Part shown: positions 45,806 through 54,210 of the stretch, piece by piece
Layout of the letters: each line of letters opens with the position of its first letter
Numbering within the stretch: the stretch's first letter is position 1
Assembly (NCBI GenBank): GCA_005473895.2
Contig: SRJI02000002.1
Span: 1 to 64,000, forward strand
Source: Carideicomes alvinocaridis
GTDB taxonomy: Bacteria > Pseudomonadota > Alphaproteobacteria > Rhodobacterales > Rhodobacteraceae
Length of the DNA stretch: 64,000 bases
Direction: 5' to 3'
Program-made: the position numbers and the translations under genes
The notes under the pieces: model-generated
The model's database searches: none
Seen by the model: the letters and a program-made list of their open reading frames with translations, nothing else
Told to the model about the DNA's origin: nothing

Positions 45806-47089
45806 TCACCTTATGCCGACGTCGATGGTGTAGGTGGCCGATCCCGTGCGTTGATTGATGACCTCGATGACGTGGTCACCGTTCTGCCAGAGCTCTCCGC
45901 GATACCCACGGTCGCCCGAGGCCCGGTCGAGCAGTGTGCTGTCCGGATTGGTGATGCGCCAGGTCACGCCGCCGCCGCCCGACGGCACCCCGAAGGTCAG
46001 GAGTTGTCCGGCGCGGGCGCCCAGCACGTAGCGTCGCGTCGCGTTGGGCAGCAGCGTTTCAGTGATCCGGGTTCCCGTTGCACCGGCGGGGAAGCGGACC
46101 CGCACCGTCGTCGTGCCCGACAGTCCCGACGGGGGCGAACTCGGCAGCTGCACCGCCGCCCCTTGCGGACTGAGGTAGCGTGCACTCGCCCAACCGCTCT
46201 GTCCCAAAGACGCGGGCACGAGTATTCGGCACCAACCCGCCGCGCCAGCGCCTTGGCAGCCGAGGCTACGCACCAAGTCGCCCTGCCGCACCGAGCCGAC
46301 AATGCTGTAACCGGTGCCCGGCCCACTGCGGATGTTGAGACGTCCACCCGTCGCCAGGCCGGTCACGCGCATCGCCTCCCCGCCGGTGGTCGCGCCGGGC
46401 CCTTCGGGAAGTTGCACGGCCCCTCCCGCACTGCTGCCCGGCGGTTCGGGCAACTGCATCCCCGCGCCGGACGCCCCGCTCAGGTATCGCGCATTGACCC
46501 AGCCACGCTCGCGCATGTCGGTCATCATCTCGATCTCGCACCAGCGCGGCCCTGCCCCGGAGGAACACTGCAGCAGCCTCACCGTGGTGCCGTTCGAGAG
46601 CGCCCCGGTGATCGGGTAGCCGGGGCCGGGGCCGCTCCGCATGTTCAGAACGTCGTTCGCCGGCACGTTGGCGACTTGAGCCAGGCCGGAGCCCGGCGCA
46701 GGCCCCGCGGCACCGGGCAGGAAGCCGGGCTGGGACCGCCCATCGGCGAAGAACTCGGTCATCCTGCGTCCGCTTCTGTCGAAGGAACAGGTGAAATCCG
46801 CAAAGCGCGTCTCGAGGAAGATGCGCCCGCCGATGGCATGGGTCCCGTCCGTGCGCTGGCCGTTGTAACGCATGTCTGTCCGCGCCTCGAAATCGCGATA
46901 GAAGGTCTGCCCGACGTTGGCGCAGTCATTCAGCATGACATCGACGGATTGAGCCAATGCCGGAGAGGACAGGCCGGCAATGGCAACCGGGATCGTCGCA
47001 AGGACCCAAAGTAGGTTGATGGCACTGCCCGCCGACGACGACGGCACGCGCTGCCCGCGCAGACGCAGTAGGAAATTCCGAGGTTTCAT
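45806..47089 (-). CDS. exported protein with two SH3b domains and a C-terminal beta domain
   Basis: About 427 residues. A long N-terminal signal region ends at PALAQ. A cysteine-containing domain (about 50-125) follows. Two bacterial SH3 domains come next, recognisable by LNMRSGPGPGYPITG and LNIRSGPGTGYSIVG, each ending W-x-x-ARYLS. The last 100 residues resemble the C-terminus of the protein at 47569-48495 (RRYVLGARAGQ ... GELWQNGDHVIEV). SH3b domains usually bind peptidoglycan or peptides. A GTG at 47113 with CGGAG upstream is an alternative start; ATG 47089 has a weak ribosome site. Confidence 0.78.
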   Translation of the reverse strand: MKPRNFLLRLRGQRVPSSSAGSAINLLWVLATIPVAIAGLSSPALAQSVDVMLNDCANVGQTFYRDFEARTDMRYNGQRTDGTHAIGGRIFLETRFADFTCSFDRSGRRMTEFFADGRSQPGFLPGAAGPAPGSGLAQVANVPANDVLNMRSGPGPGYPITGALSNGTTVRLLQCSSGAGPRWCEIEMMTDMRERGWVNARYLSGASGAGMQLPEPPGSSAGGAVQLPEGPGATTGGEAMRVTGLATGGRLNIRSGPGTGYSIVGSVRQGDLVRSLGCQGAGAAGWCRILVPASLGQSGWASARYLSPQGAAVQLPSSPPSGLSGTTTVRVRFPAGATGTRITETLLPNATRRYVLGARAGQLLTFGVPSGGGGVTWRITNPDSTLLDRASGDRGYRGELWQNGDHVIEVINQRTGSATYTIDVGIR

Positions 47090-47115
47090 CGACCGACCCG
47101 GGATGCGCGTCACTT

Positions 47116-47529
47116 CTATGCTCCGGCCTTTCGGATCAGTCGCCCGACCAGGATCAGAATGACTGCGCCGATCAGGGCGGCGATGAAGCTGCCGACCCAT
47201 CCGCCGAGCGGGATGCCAAGCAGCGGCAGGACGTAGCCGGCGAGCAGTGACCCGCCGATGCCGATGAGAACGTCCATCCAGAAGCCGGATCCGCTGCCCT
47301 TGACGATGAGGCTCGCGAGCCAGCCAACCACGGCACCTATGACGATCAGGAGCAGGAGGCCGATGATCCCGCCGACAGCGGCGCCCACGGCTTCGGCCGC
47401 CTCGTCCTGAGCGAAGGCCGGGCCGACAAGGATCAAATAGGCAGGGACCGCAGCCTTGGCTCCCAATGCAATTTGACGACTGGCAACGAGAACTCGCCGA
47501 TGCCTCGCATCCTGTCTCGAGATATTCAA
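47116..47529 (-). CDS. GlsB/YeaQ/YmgE-family (transglycosylase-associated) membrane protein, TTG start
   Basis: About 137 residues from TTG 47529, which has GGGGGGAG five to six bases upstream. An export-like N-terminus (ending FAQ near residue 41) precedes the conserved core of three hydrophobic segments rich in glycine (GWLASLIVKGSGSGFWMDVLIG, YVLPLLGIPLGG). The family is envelope-stress associated; its mechanism is unknown. It lies within the same-strand run of SH3b-protein genes. Confidence 0.78.
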   Translation of the reverse strand: MNISRQDARHRRVLVASRQIALGAKAAVPAYLILVGPAFAQDEAAEAVGAAVGGIIGLLLLIVIGAVVGWLASLIVKGSGSGFWMDVLIGIGGSLLAGYVLPLLGIPLGGWVGSFIAALIGAVILILVGRLIRKAGA

Positions 47530-47568
47530 ATCTTCTCCCCCCTACTTGGAATGACGCTGCGAGCGGCC

Positions 47569-48495
47569 TTACTGGATCCCGAAGATCACGTTGTAGGACT
47601 GCGCACCGTTCGCCGTGTTGTAGACCTCGATGATATGGTCCCCCGATTGCCAGAGCTGCCCGCGATACTCCGTTTCCGCGCCCATTTCGTCGAGCAGGAC
47701 CGACCCATCGGGATTGTAGATCAGGTACGTCATGCCGGGTCCGTTCGCGGCCAACCGGAAATACAGGAACTGTCCGTTCTGCGCGCCGAGGATATAGCGC
47801 CGCGAGTCTCCGGGGTTCAGGCTGTCGGTGAATTCCGTTCCGGTGGAGCCGCGCGGGAATTGAACCCGCTCGACGGTGTGACTGGCCGTGCCGCCGCCCT
47901 GCATGACCGGGGTGGACCGCGCCGCACGGACTGGACCGCTTGCCTCGACGAGGTACTCGGCGGCGGCCCAGCCCGACGCATCGCCATCGGCGATATGGCA
48001 CCAGCGGCGTCCCTCGGATTGCTGGCATCCCAGGTTCTCGACCACCGTCCCGCGCGGAAGTTTGCCGACAACGGGCGAGGACGTGGAAGGCTGCGAATGA
48101 ACCAGAAGCCGGCTGTCGGCGTTCACCTCGAAATGGTCGGGTCCATCTGCGCCGGCGGCAGTGTCGGCCGCAGCGGGCGCCGGGTTGCCGACCGAGACGA
48201 TCGTGCAGTAGCCGCCCCCGCTGCCGCGCGGGTTGTAGCCCACGAGCAACCCGCTGCCGTCTGGCTCTGCGCTGATCGGGAAGACGATGCCTCCGGCCGT
48301 GGCCTCGAAGTAGTTCGGGTTGAACATCCGCACCGAAGCTTGTGCACCGTTCACGGTGACATTGCCGGCCGGATCCTGCGAGACCGTGATCCCGTTCGGG
48401 CATTGCGCCGTGAAGGCCGGTATCTCGGCATAAGCGGCGGATGCCGCTCCAAGTGCTGCGCCTGTGAAGGCAGAGAGCAAGAGCGCTCGTTTCAT
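47569..48495 (-). CDS. exported protein with one SH3b domain and a C-terminal beta domain
   Basis: A 308-residue protein with a clear signal peptide ending SAAYA (residue 23). The N-terminal module (about 25-100) has the pattern CPNGITVSQDPAGNVTVNG ... GGYCTIV, a Cys-bounded fold. An SH3b domain (about 118-185) follows, with LLVHSQPSTSSPVVGKLPRG ... WCHIADGDASGWAAAEYL. The C-terminal 100 residues (RRYILGAQNGQFLYF ... RGQLWQSGDHIIEVYN) are paralogous to those of the protein at 45806-47089. The C-terminal domain recalls lysozyme-inhibitor-like (PliG-type) beta folds, but this is from memory of pattern only. Confidence 0.78.
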   Translation of the reverse strand: MKRALLLSAFTGAALGAASAAYAEIPAFTAQCPNGITVSQDPAGNVTVNGAQASVRMFNPNYFEATAGGIVFPISAEPDGSGLLVGYNPRGSGGGYCTIVSVGNPAPAAADTAAGADGPDHFEVNADSRLLVHSQPSTSSPVVGKLPRGTVVENLGCQQSEGRRWCHIADGDASGWAAAEYLVEASGPVRAARSTPVMQGGGTASHTVERVQFPRGSTGTEFTDSLNPGDSRRYILGAQNGQFLYFRLAANGPGMTYLIYNPDGSVLLDEMGAETEYRGQLWQSGDHIIEVYNTANGAQSYNVIFGIQ

Positions 48496-48528
48496 GGTTT
48501 CGGTTCCTCCCGTTGACCTGATCCTTGT

Positions 48529-49496
48529 TCAGCCGCCGAAAATGACGGCATCAGGGATTTCATAGCGTTCGTCGTCGATCCTGATCTGAAAGAGGCCGTC
48601 TTCCTGTGACGCCGACGTGTCGAAGCCACCTCCGGCCTGACTTGAGTCCGTCGAAAAGAACGCGCCATCTTGGAAAAACAGGGCCCGTTGCAACCCGTCA
48701 CCCCGCGTGACTTTCACCGTCGCCGATCCGTCCCCGTCGCGCGCGACGCCCATGATGCATTGGCCCATCGGCGCGCCCGCGCCCTTAGAGCAGGGCACGA
48801 CGCCCGTGGCGTCGAAGATGTCCTGGCCCGAGCGCAGGGCGGAATCGGCTTCTTCCATATACTGGCGCTCGGCCCAGCCGCGGACGCTGCCATCCACCAT
48901 CTCGACTTCGCACCAGTCGCCGTCGCAGCCGTCGTTGCGCAGGACCTGGCCGAGCCACGCGGTCGCCACGACCGGGGACGAGGCGTCCGGTTCGGCATGG
49001 AACGGCAGGTCGTCGGTGCGCCCGAACCCGCTCAGATAGGGCGGATCGCCGACCGGCCGCGCGCGGCCGAGATGCGGCTCGGGCACTTCGTCGAAGATCG
49101 ATGGCGTGGCGGAGATCGCTGCGAGCGACAGGACCTCCCCATCCTTCGAGAGCGTCACCGTGTCAGCGAACGGATCGTAGGCGACGCCGATCTGCCCTCG
49201 AAAAAGGCGATGATCGCATCGTCCTGCGCGGTCAGCGCATCGCCGGGGCAGGCCATCATCGTGGTCGATACCGGCGCCTCGACCATCAGGGTGCCGTCCG
49301 CGAGGAGCGCAGCCGTCGTGAACGTGTTGCAGCCGGTGTGCCCCGCGATGCCGCCGTTGCCGGAGAAGACAAGCGTCGGCGCCTCGAGGACTGCCGCATT
49401 GTTCAGGCTCACGATCCGCCACTCGGAATCGGCGGTCGCGGCGCCCGCGACGATGACAGACGCCAGGATCGAAGTGGATCGGAGAAGCTGAGTCAT
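48529..49496 (-). pseudogene. META/HslJ plus SH3b exported protein, interrupted by a single frameshift
   Basis: Two overlapping frames together encode one protein. From ATG 49496 the signal peptide (ending AATADSEW) and a META/HslJ domain (WRIVSLNN ... GHTGCNTF ... MMACPGDALTAQDDAIIAFFEG) are read. Near 49190-49205 the frame must shift by one base to continue into QIGVAYDPFADTVTLS, then an SH3b domain (LPFHAEPDASSPVVA ... WCEVEMVDGSVRGWAERQY) and a C-terminal domain. The shift point has T5 and G3 runs, so one base is probably missing. It may be a true recent mutation or a sequencing error. The gene follows the hydrolase stop by 10 bases. Confidence 0.75.
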
Positions 49497-49506
49497 TCCA
49501 GTTCCT

Positions 49507-51513
49507 TCAGCCGGGCAATGCATCATCAGGAAGAACGAAGACGGGGCGCGCGTCGTTGATGCACGACAAAGTGACCTCGAAATCTGGCGACAGGATGAAG
49601 GCCTGCACGACCGCGTTCCCACACGGAGTGAGAAGGCCTGACGTATGCCCCGCCATCGGGATCGTCACGACGGTGGCGTTGGTCAAGGTCTCGGCCGCCC
49701 GTTCGCCCCATTCCACCGGCGTCGCCATGTCGAGCGCGCCGTTCACCACCAGCGTCGGCACGTCGCTGACCACACCCGGTTCCGGCGGTGCGTATTCCTC
49801 GGCGGCAAGGCCGAGCTGTTCGCAGCTGATCTGGTAGTTGGCGACCCAGTAGGCCGAATTGCCGATCAGTTGCGGGGTCTCGAAATCGGCGTAGGCCTCG
49901 AAGGCCGTGTCGTTGAAGAACCCGCGGCCCTCGTCGTTGCAGCGGACGATCCGGTGCGTCGTGGACGCGAGAGGCGAGATACCCCGTTCGAAGGCCGCGC
50001 GGGTCAGCGTGCGAAACACGGCGCTTACCTCGTCGTCATCGAATGCCTCGGCAAGGCTCGTCATCTCGGCCTGCAAGGTCGGGAACAGGACGGCGTCCGC
50101 GATGAAGGCCAGGAGGCCTTCGCGCGTCCGTTGTTCGGGATGCAGCAGGAAAGACTCCAGCTTGGTCTGCACGATATTGCCGGTCGAGCCGCCGCCGATA
50201 TCGACATAGCGCTCGAGCATGGCCAGGAAGAACTCCCTCCGGCTCGTAGCGTCGAGGGCCGCGTCCCGTATGATCGCATCCTGCAACATCATGGTCGCAA
50301 GGGATTCTTCGATCGCGTCGAATTGCTCGGAGATGCTCCGCACCTGCGCCGTGACATCCGCCAATGAGCCGACCGGTGCCGATGCATTCTGCTCGCGCTG
50401 GACGGGGGGCAGCGTGATCTCATACCGGGCGGCGGCCTGGGCAAGATCGAAGACCGCCGTTTCGCCGTTTTCCAACTCGGCCACGAGGCGCGGCAGAAAC
50501 GGAACAAGCGCCTGCTGCGTCCCGGTGGCGGAGCGCAGCACCTCGACCAGGGCGTCGATATCGACGGTCGTCTCGCCCGCGATCAGCGGCTCGGCCTCGA
50601 TCGCGGCCAGAAGGTCGGCGGCGCGCTGCCGGATGCCCGGATAGGCTGCGGCGCAGGCGGGTTCGGCCTCGCAATCGCCGAAGATGCGCAGGACGACGTA
50701 GGAGGCGATGAAGGCCTCTTCGTAGAACTCGCGGTTGCGCGGCGCGACCGCGTCGATCACGGCCGCCCGCAGTGGAGGAAGAGAGGCATCCGGGTGCGTC
50801 TCGTAGTGGTCCATGATCGCCAGCGCGACGGTGGTCCCGTACGAGCCCCCATAGAGGTTGTAGGCGGGATAGCCGAGATGCTCCATCAGGGCGATCACAT
50901 CCTGTACCGTGCTGGTGGTTCGATACTGGGTCAGGTCATTGCCCTGTGCTTCGAGATAGGGAACGCAGGGCCCGAAATCCGAAATGGCCGCATACTCGGC
51001 CATCATGTCGTACACGGCATCCGGGTCGCTGTAGGCGTCGATGCCAATCTCCTCGAACCGCGCGTCGGCGGCGGCATTGTCGTCCTCGTAGGTCTCGGGG
51101 CTTGTGACGCGGACTTCCAGTGGGCAGAACAGCTCGTTGCTGTGCGCGGTGCCGCGTTGTTCCATGATGATGACATCGCGGTTTTCGCGCAGAAGCTTCG
51201 TGCCGCCGGATATGAGGCCGAAGGAATTGAGTGCCGAGCCGCCGGGCCCGCCCTGGAAATAGATCACGGCGTCTTCGAAGGGGGCGAGACTCGTGCTCCG
51301 CAGGACCACGTAGGAGATCGGGATCGTCCGGCCTCCAGCCACCTCCCAATTCTCCGGCACTTCGATCCGGCCGCACAACAGGGTGTCGCCCAGCACCTCG
51401 TCGGGCGAGACGGGGATTGCACAGCTCGAAGCATCCTCCTGCGCTTCCGCCGGGACAGACCACGCCACAGCGACGGCCAGGGCGAGCGCCAACCTGCGAA
51501 CGGGTTCTTCCAT
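49507..51513 (-). CDS. exported alpha/beta hydrolase, S33 peptidase-like (TAP/tricorn-interacting type)
   Basis: A 668-residue protein with a signal peptide ending VPAEAQ. Features in order: oxyanion segment YFQGGPGGSA near residue 90-100, EQRGT, nucleophile elbow YGGSYGTTVA (Ser near 228), a long helical cap (about 290-510), then the catalytic Asp region LVVNGALDMATPVEWGE and MAGHTSG (His) in a TAP-like C-terminus. It is probably a periplasmic or secreted aminopeptidase/esterase. First gene of the same-strand run of exported proteins. ATG 51513 is preferred over 51525 because of the signal peptide. Confidence 0.88.
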   Translation of the reverse strand: MEEPVRRLALALAVAVAWSVPAEAQEDASSCAIPVSPDEVLGDTLLCGRIEVPENWEVAGGRTIPISYVVLRSTSLAPFEDAVIYFQGGPGGSALNSFGLISGGTKLLRENRDVIIMEQRGTAHSNELFCPLEVRVTSPETYEDDNAAADARFEEIGIDAYSDPDAVYDMMAEYAAISDFGPCVPYLEAQGNDLTQYRTTSTVQDVIALMEHLGYPAYNLYGGSYGTTVALAIMDHYETHPDASLPPLRAAVIDAVAPRNREFYEEAFIASYVVLRIFGDCEAEPACAAAYPGIRQRAADLLAAIEAEPLIAGETTVDIDALVEVLRSATGTQQALVPFLPRLVAELENGETAVFDLAQAAARYEITLPPVQREQNASAPVGSLADVTAQVRSISEQFDAIEESLATMMLQDAIIRDAALDATSRREFFLAMLERYVDIGGGSTGNIVQTKLESFLLHPEQRTREGLLAFIADAVLFPTLQAEMTSLAEAFDDDEVSAVFRTLTRAAFERGISPLASTTHRIVRCNDEGRGFFNDTAFEAYADFETPQLIGNSAYWVANYQISCEQLGLAAEEYAPPEPGVVSDVPTLVVNGALDMATPVEWGERAAETLTNATVVTIPMAGHTSGLLTPCGNAVVQAFILSPDFEVTLSCINDARPVFVLPDDALPG

Positions 51514-51769
51514 GATGCCTCCCACGCCCCCACGCGCGTGGTCTGAAAGATTCGATTCGCCTCTGACCCAGCGCTTTTTGATCTAAGTCTTGGCGGCATT
51601 TCCCGAGGAAGGGCGAAAAAATGCGTTTCGCCAGAAAATCGCCGCTCCGCGATGAGTTGAAGATGGATTCCGGGGCTGGACGGTCCTTGGCGCCCGACAT
51701 GGATCGGATGTCGATGCGTTCTCCGACCTGAAGCCGACGACGAGTGCGCAAAGCTACGTCTTGCTCGCC

Positions 51770-52414
51770 TCAGACCGACTCGATGAAGGCGGCTCTCTTG
51801 CCGCGATACAGCGGCACCATCGAGTCGGGCTCGTACGCCGGAACGAAATCCACGCATTCGATGGAAAAGTCGTCATTCGGGGGGAAGCTCTGGAGGGAAG
51901 ATACGAAGTTCAGGACCCCGGCAAGCTTCCCGCCCTGAAAGATCGGCTCCCATACCGTCGTGTTGCCCCTGCCGCGCGCATTCACCGTGAACCGGAACAG
52001 AAGCGCATCGCCTTTCAGAAGACCGCATTCCGCGACTTGATCCATCAGCTTCGGAGCACCGATCCTGTCCACATAACGGTCGAAGCTCATGCCGAGCAGC
52101 CGTGTCGGATCCTGACCGCGCGCGCGGAAGAACCGCTCGCCCGAAGCGGAGATCTCCACGATCTTCAGTCGCTCGTCGAGCAGCGTGGCCTGTTGGAGGT
52201 CATGCCGAATGAGCGCGAGGCTGCGATCCATGTGCCTCCGCTCCTCGTCCCGCACCAGCAGCTGTCTCAGCCTTGCCGCCCGCCGTGGGCGCGGGTTCTC
52301 GACGCCGCGCTCCCACCGGCTGATCGTCCCCTGATCGACGCCGATCCTGTCGGCGAGCTGGTGCTGGGTGATGCCAAGACGCCTGCGCAGTTCTCTGATC
52401 GTGGTCCCGTCCAT
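51770..52414 (-). CDS. XRE-family regulator with a PAS-like C-terminal domain
   Basis: A 214-residue protein. The N-terminal helix-turn-helix (residues about 4-58) reads LGITQHQLADRIGVDQGTISRWE. Residues about 75-190 look like a PAS-type sensory domain: LKIVEISASGERFFRARG, RLLGMSF, and a beta-strand-rich end. It lies upstream of the hydrolase gene on the same strand, 256 bases away, and is a candidate regulator of that gene run. Confidence 0.8.
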   Translation of the reverse strand: MDGTTIRELRRRLGITQHQLADRIGVDQGTISRWERGVENPRPRRAARLRQLLVRDEERRHMDRSLALIRHDLQQATLLDERLKIVEISASGERFFRARGQDPTRLLGMSFDRYVDRIGAPKLMDQVAECGLLKGDALLFRFTVNARGRGNTTVWEPIFQGGKLAGVLNFVSSLQSFPPNDDFSIECVDFVPAYEPDSMVPLYRGKRAAFIESV

Positions 52415-53107
52415 GAGCCCGTGGCGCCTCCATGTCGCGTCTTGCGTTACCTCTCCAATCCGAAGTTACTTTATTTCGCGAAGGCGGCCAAAGGCTTTCC
52501 AAATCTGACCGGGAGGCGCAGACCATCATCCGGAGTTCGAATGCCGGGATCCGACCCGCGATCTGTCGGGTTCGCCGGACCGTACCTGCCGGTCTCGTTC
52601 ATCGGTATTCGCGAGCCCGCACTCGCACAACAACGTCATCGTGCCCTTCGCGCAGCCCGCACGATCATCGCAAGAGCGAGGCGAACATCCTAACTACGAA
52701 AAAGACGTAATGCCCGAACTGGTCGGCAGAGCGGACGACCGGTTCCCCTACAGCATCGTCCTCGGGCTCGGAGCCACCGTTCGGCAGTGAGGGACGAACG
52801 CCCGGTACGGATCCTGCCAGACGTCCGCTTCTCCAGCCGCGGCCAACTTGCCACCCACGCGCGGCGAATGTCGGCTTCCCGCCCGAAGTGACCATGGCGG
52901 CTTCCGGCCTAGACCTGCCATTGGCTTGATGTCGAACGCTGCGATGCAGCTCCACGATATCGGCCATTCATCCCTCGCGCATCATTTTCGAAGGTGAAGG
53001 TCGGCGGAGCGGACAAAGGAAGCATCCGCTCGAGTTATCTCCGTCTCATCATGCAGTTTCTCGAGGAGCTGGACCGCGCGTGAGAACTCACGTCCGTTAT
53101 CCGCGCC
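52415..53107. other. gene-free stretch with a diverged repeat
   Basis: No gene supported. It includes the xre upstream region and, at 52895-52992, a diverged repeat. A short frame near 53032-53082 reads like a protein tail (IMQFLEELDRA then stop) but lacks a start. Confidence 0.5.
52895..52992. repeat. diverged non-coding repeat, copy B
   Basis: Aligns with copy A at 44051-44150 over about 100 bases (GGCTTCCGGCC ... GCAGCTCC ... GGCCATTCAT ... CATTTTCGAAGG). It shares the exact 10-mer GGCCATTCAT with copy C at 55515-55524. Confidence 0.45.
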
Positions 53108-53887
53108 TCATCTCGCCATCGTTTTCAAGATGACCTCTGCGGCCTCCTTCGGGCGGTCCCATTGCGGGAAATGACCACAGCGCTCGAACCAGTGCAACCG
53201 CGCGGTGGGGAAGGCCGCTTGTGCGCGCTCCGCCTGACGTGGCAGCAGGAGACGGTCCTGACGGCCCCAGCCAATCGTCACGTGGCCCGGAGGTGTGGCG
53301 GTCCCCTCCTGCAAAGGACCACGCGCCAGTTCGCGCAGCATCGCGTCGAACACGTCTGTCTCGGCTATGGCCGTCAGCTCGTTCCGGACCAGCAGGGGAT
53401 CGAGGGCGCCGGGCCTCGCCGACAGTTGCGCGAGCAGAACGCACCGCGCGGCGCGGCTGTGCGAGAGCGCCGGAATGCGCCGCCGCAGGAGGCGCACCAG
53501 CCGGACCGAGGCGGCAAGCGTGGAGCGGAACCACGCCGTCTCCCAGCCGCGCCAGAAACCGCCCGGATCATAAGCGACCGTGTGGCCGCCGATGCCGCGC
53601 CGTGCCAGTTCCAGCACCAGCCGCGCGCCGACAGAACTGCCGACGGTATCGACGCCGGCGATCCCGTTCCGGTCGATGAAGTGCTCGAGCGCGTCCGCAT
53701 GGGCGGCGATCGTCTGGCGCCCCGGAAGCGCCGGAGACCCCCCGTGCCCAGGCAGATCGACCAATATGACCTCGCGTCCGCGAGCAAGCATCGGCAGGAT
53801 GCCGTCCCAGGACCGGACGCTTCCACCCAGCCCGTGAACTAGGAGCAAGGGTGGTCCGGCACCGTGACGTTCGCAAGTCAGTTCCAT
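53108..53887 (-). CDS. alpha/beta hydrolase fold protein
   Basis: A 259-residue cytoplasmic hydrolase. It shows LLLVHGLGGSVRSWD (oxyanion hole), DLPGHGGS, the nucleophile elbow GSSVGA with Ser near residue 86, and CGHFPQWDRP with the catalytic His. It resembles MhpC/BioH-like esterases; the substrate is unknown. The start at 53887 excludes an Arg-rich upstream extension. It is flanked by non-coding DNA, with no operon partner. Confidence 0.85.
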   Translation of the reverse strand: MELTCERHGAGPPLLLVHGLGGSVRSWDGILPMLARGREVILVDLPGHGGSPALPGRQTIAAHADALEHFIDRNGIAGVDTVGSSVGARLVLELARRGIGGHTVAYDPGGFWRGWETAWFRSTLAASVRLVRLLRRRIPALSHSRAARCVLLAQLSARPGALDPLLVRNELTAIAETDVFDAMLRELARGPLQEGTATPPGHVTIGWGRQDRLLLPRQAERAQAAFPTARLHWFERCGHFPQWDRPKEAAEVILKTMAR

Positions 53888-54210
53888 GCTCAAAGAACGC
53901 TCGGCACCGGAACTGGTTTCGCCGGTGGTGCTGGTAGCCGACGGGTCGTCGTGCCGACGGCGCCGTGCAGCGGACGCGCATATTCCGGTCCTCCTGCGCA
54001 TCGCCGCCACCGACGCCCCCGCGCAGCACATATCAATTCCTGACCCCTGTGCGGTCGTCTCGCCGCAGTCAAGGACGGCCCTTTTGTATGTGCCGGCTGC
54101 TGTTCGCAATTGAGAAATCGGCGCGTCTTCGGAAATCGCTCATATGTATCCGGCCTGTTTGTCGGCTCGCGGGCCGTGGCCTCGATGGGGTTACGCACGC
54201 ACCGTGGTCT
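53888..54210. other. gene-free stretch left of the IS element
   Basis: Open frames are short, Arg/Pro-rich and antisense to one another. No remnant was recognised. The IS border is taken at about 54211. Confidence 0.45.

Noticed and set aside
45806-48403. One 865-codon minus-strand frame
   Set aside because: Only its last 427 codons are protein-like. The upstream part runs in the wrong frame through the GlsB and SH3b genes.
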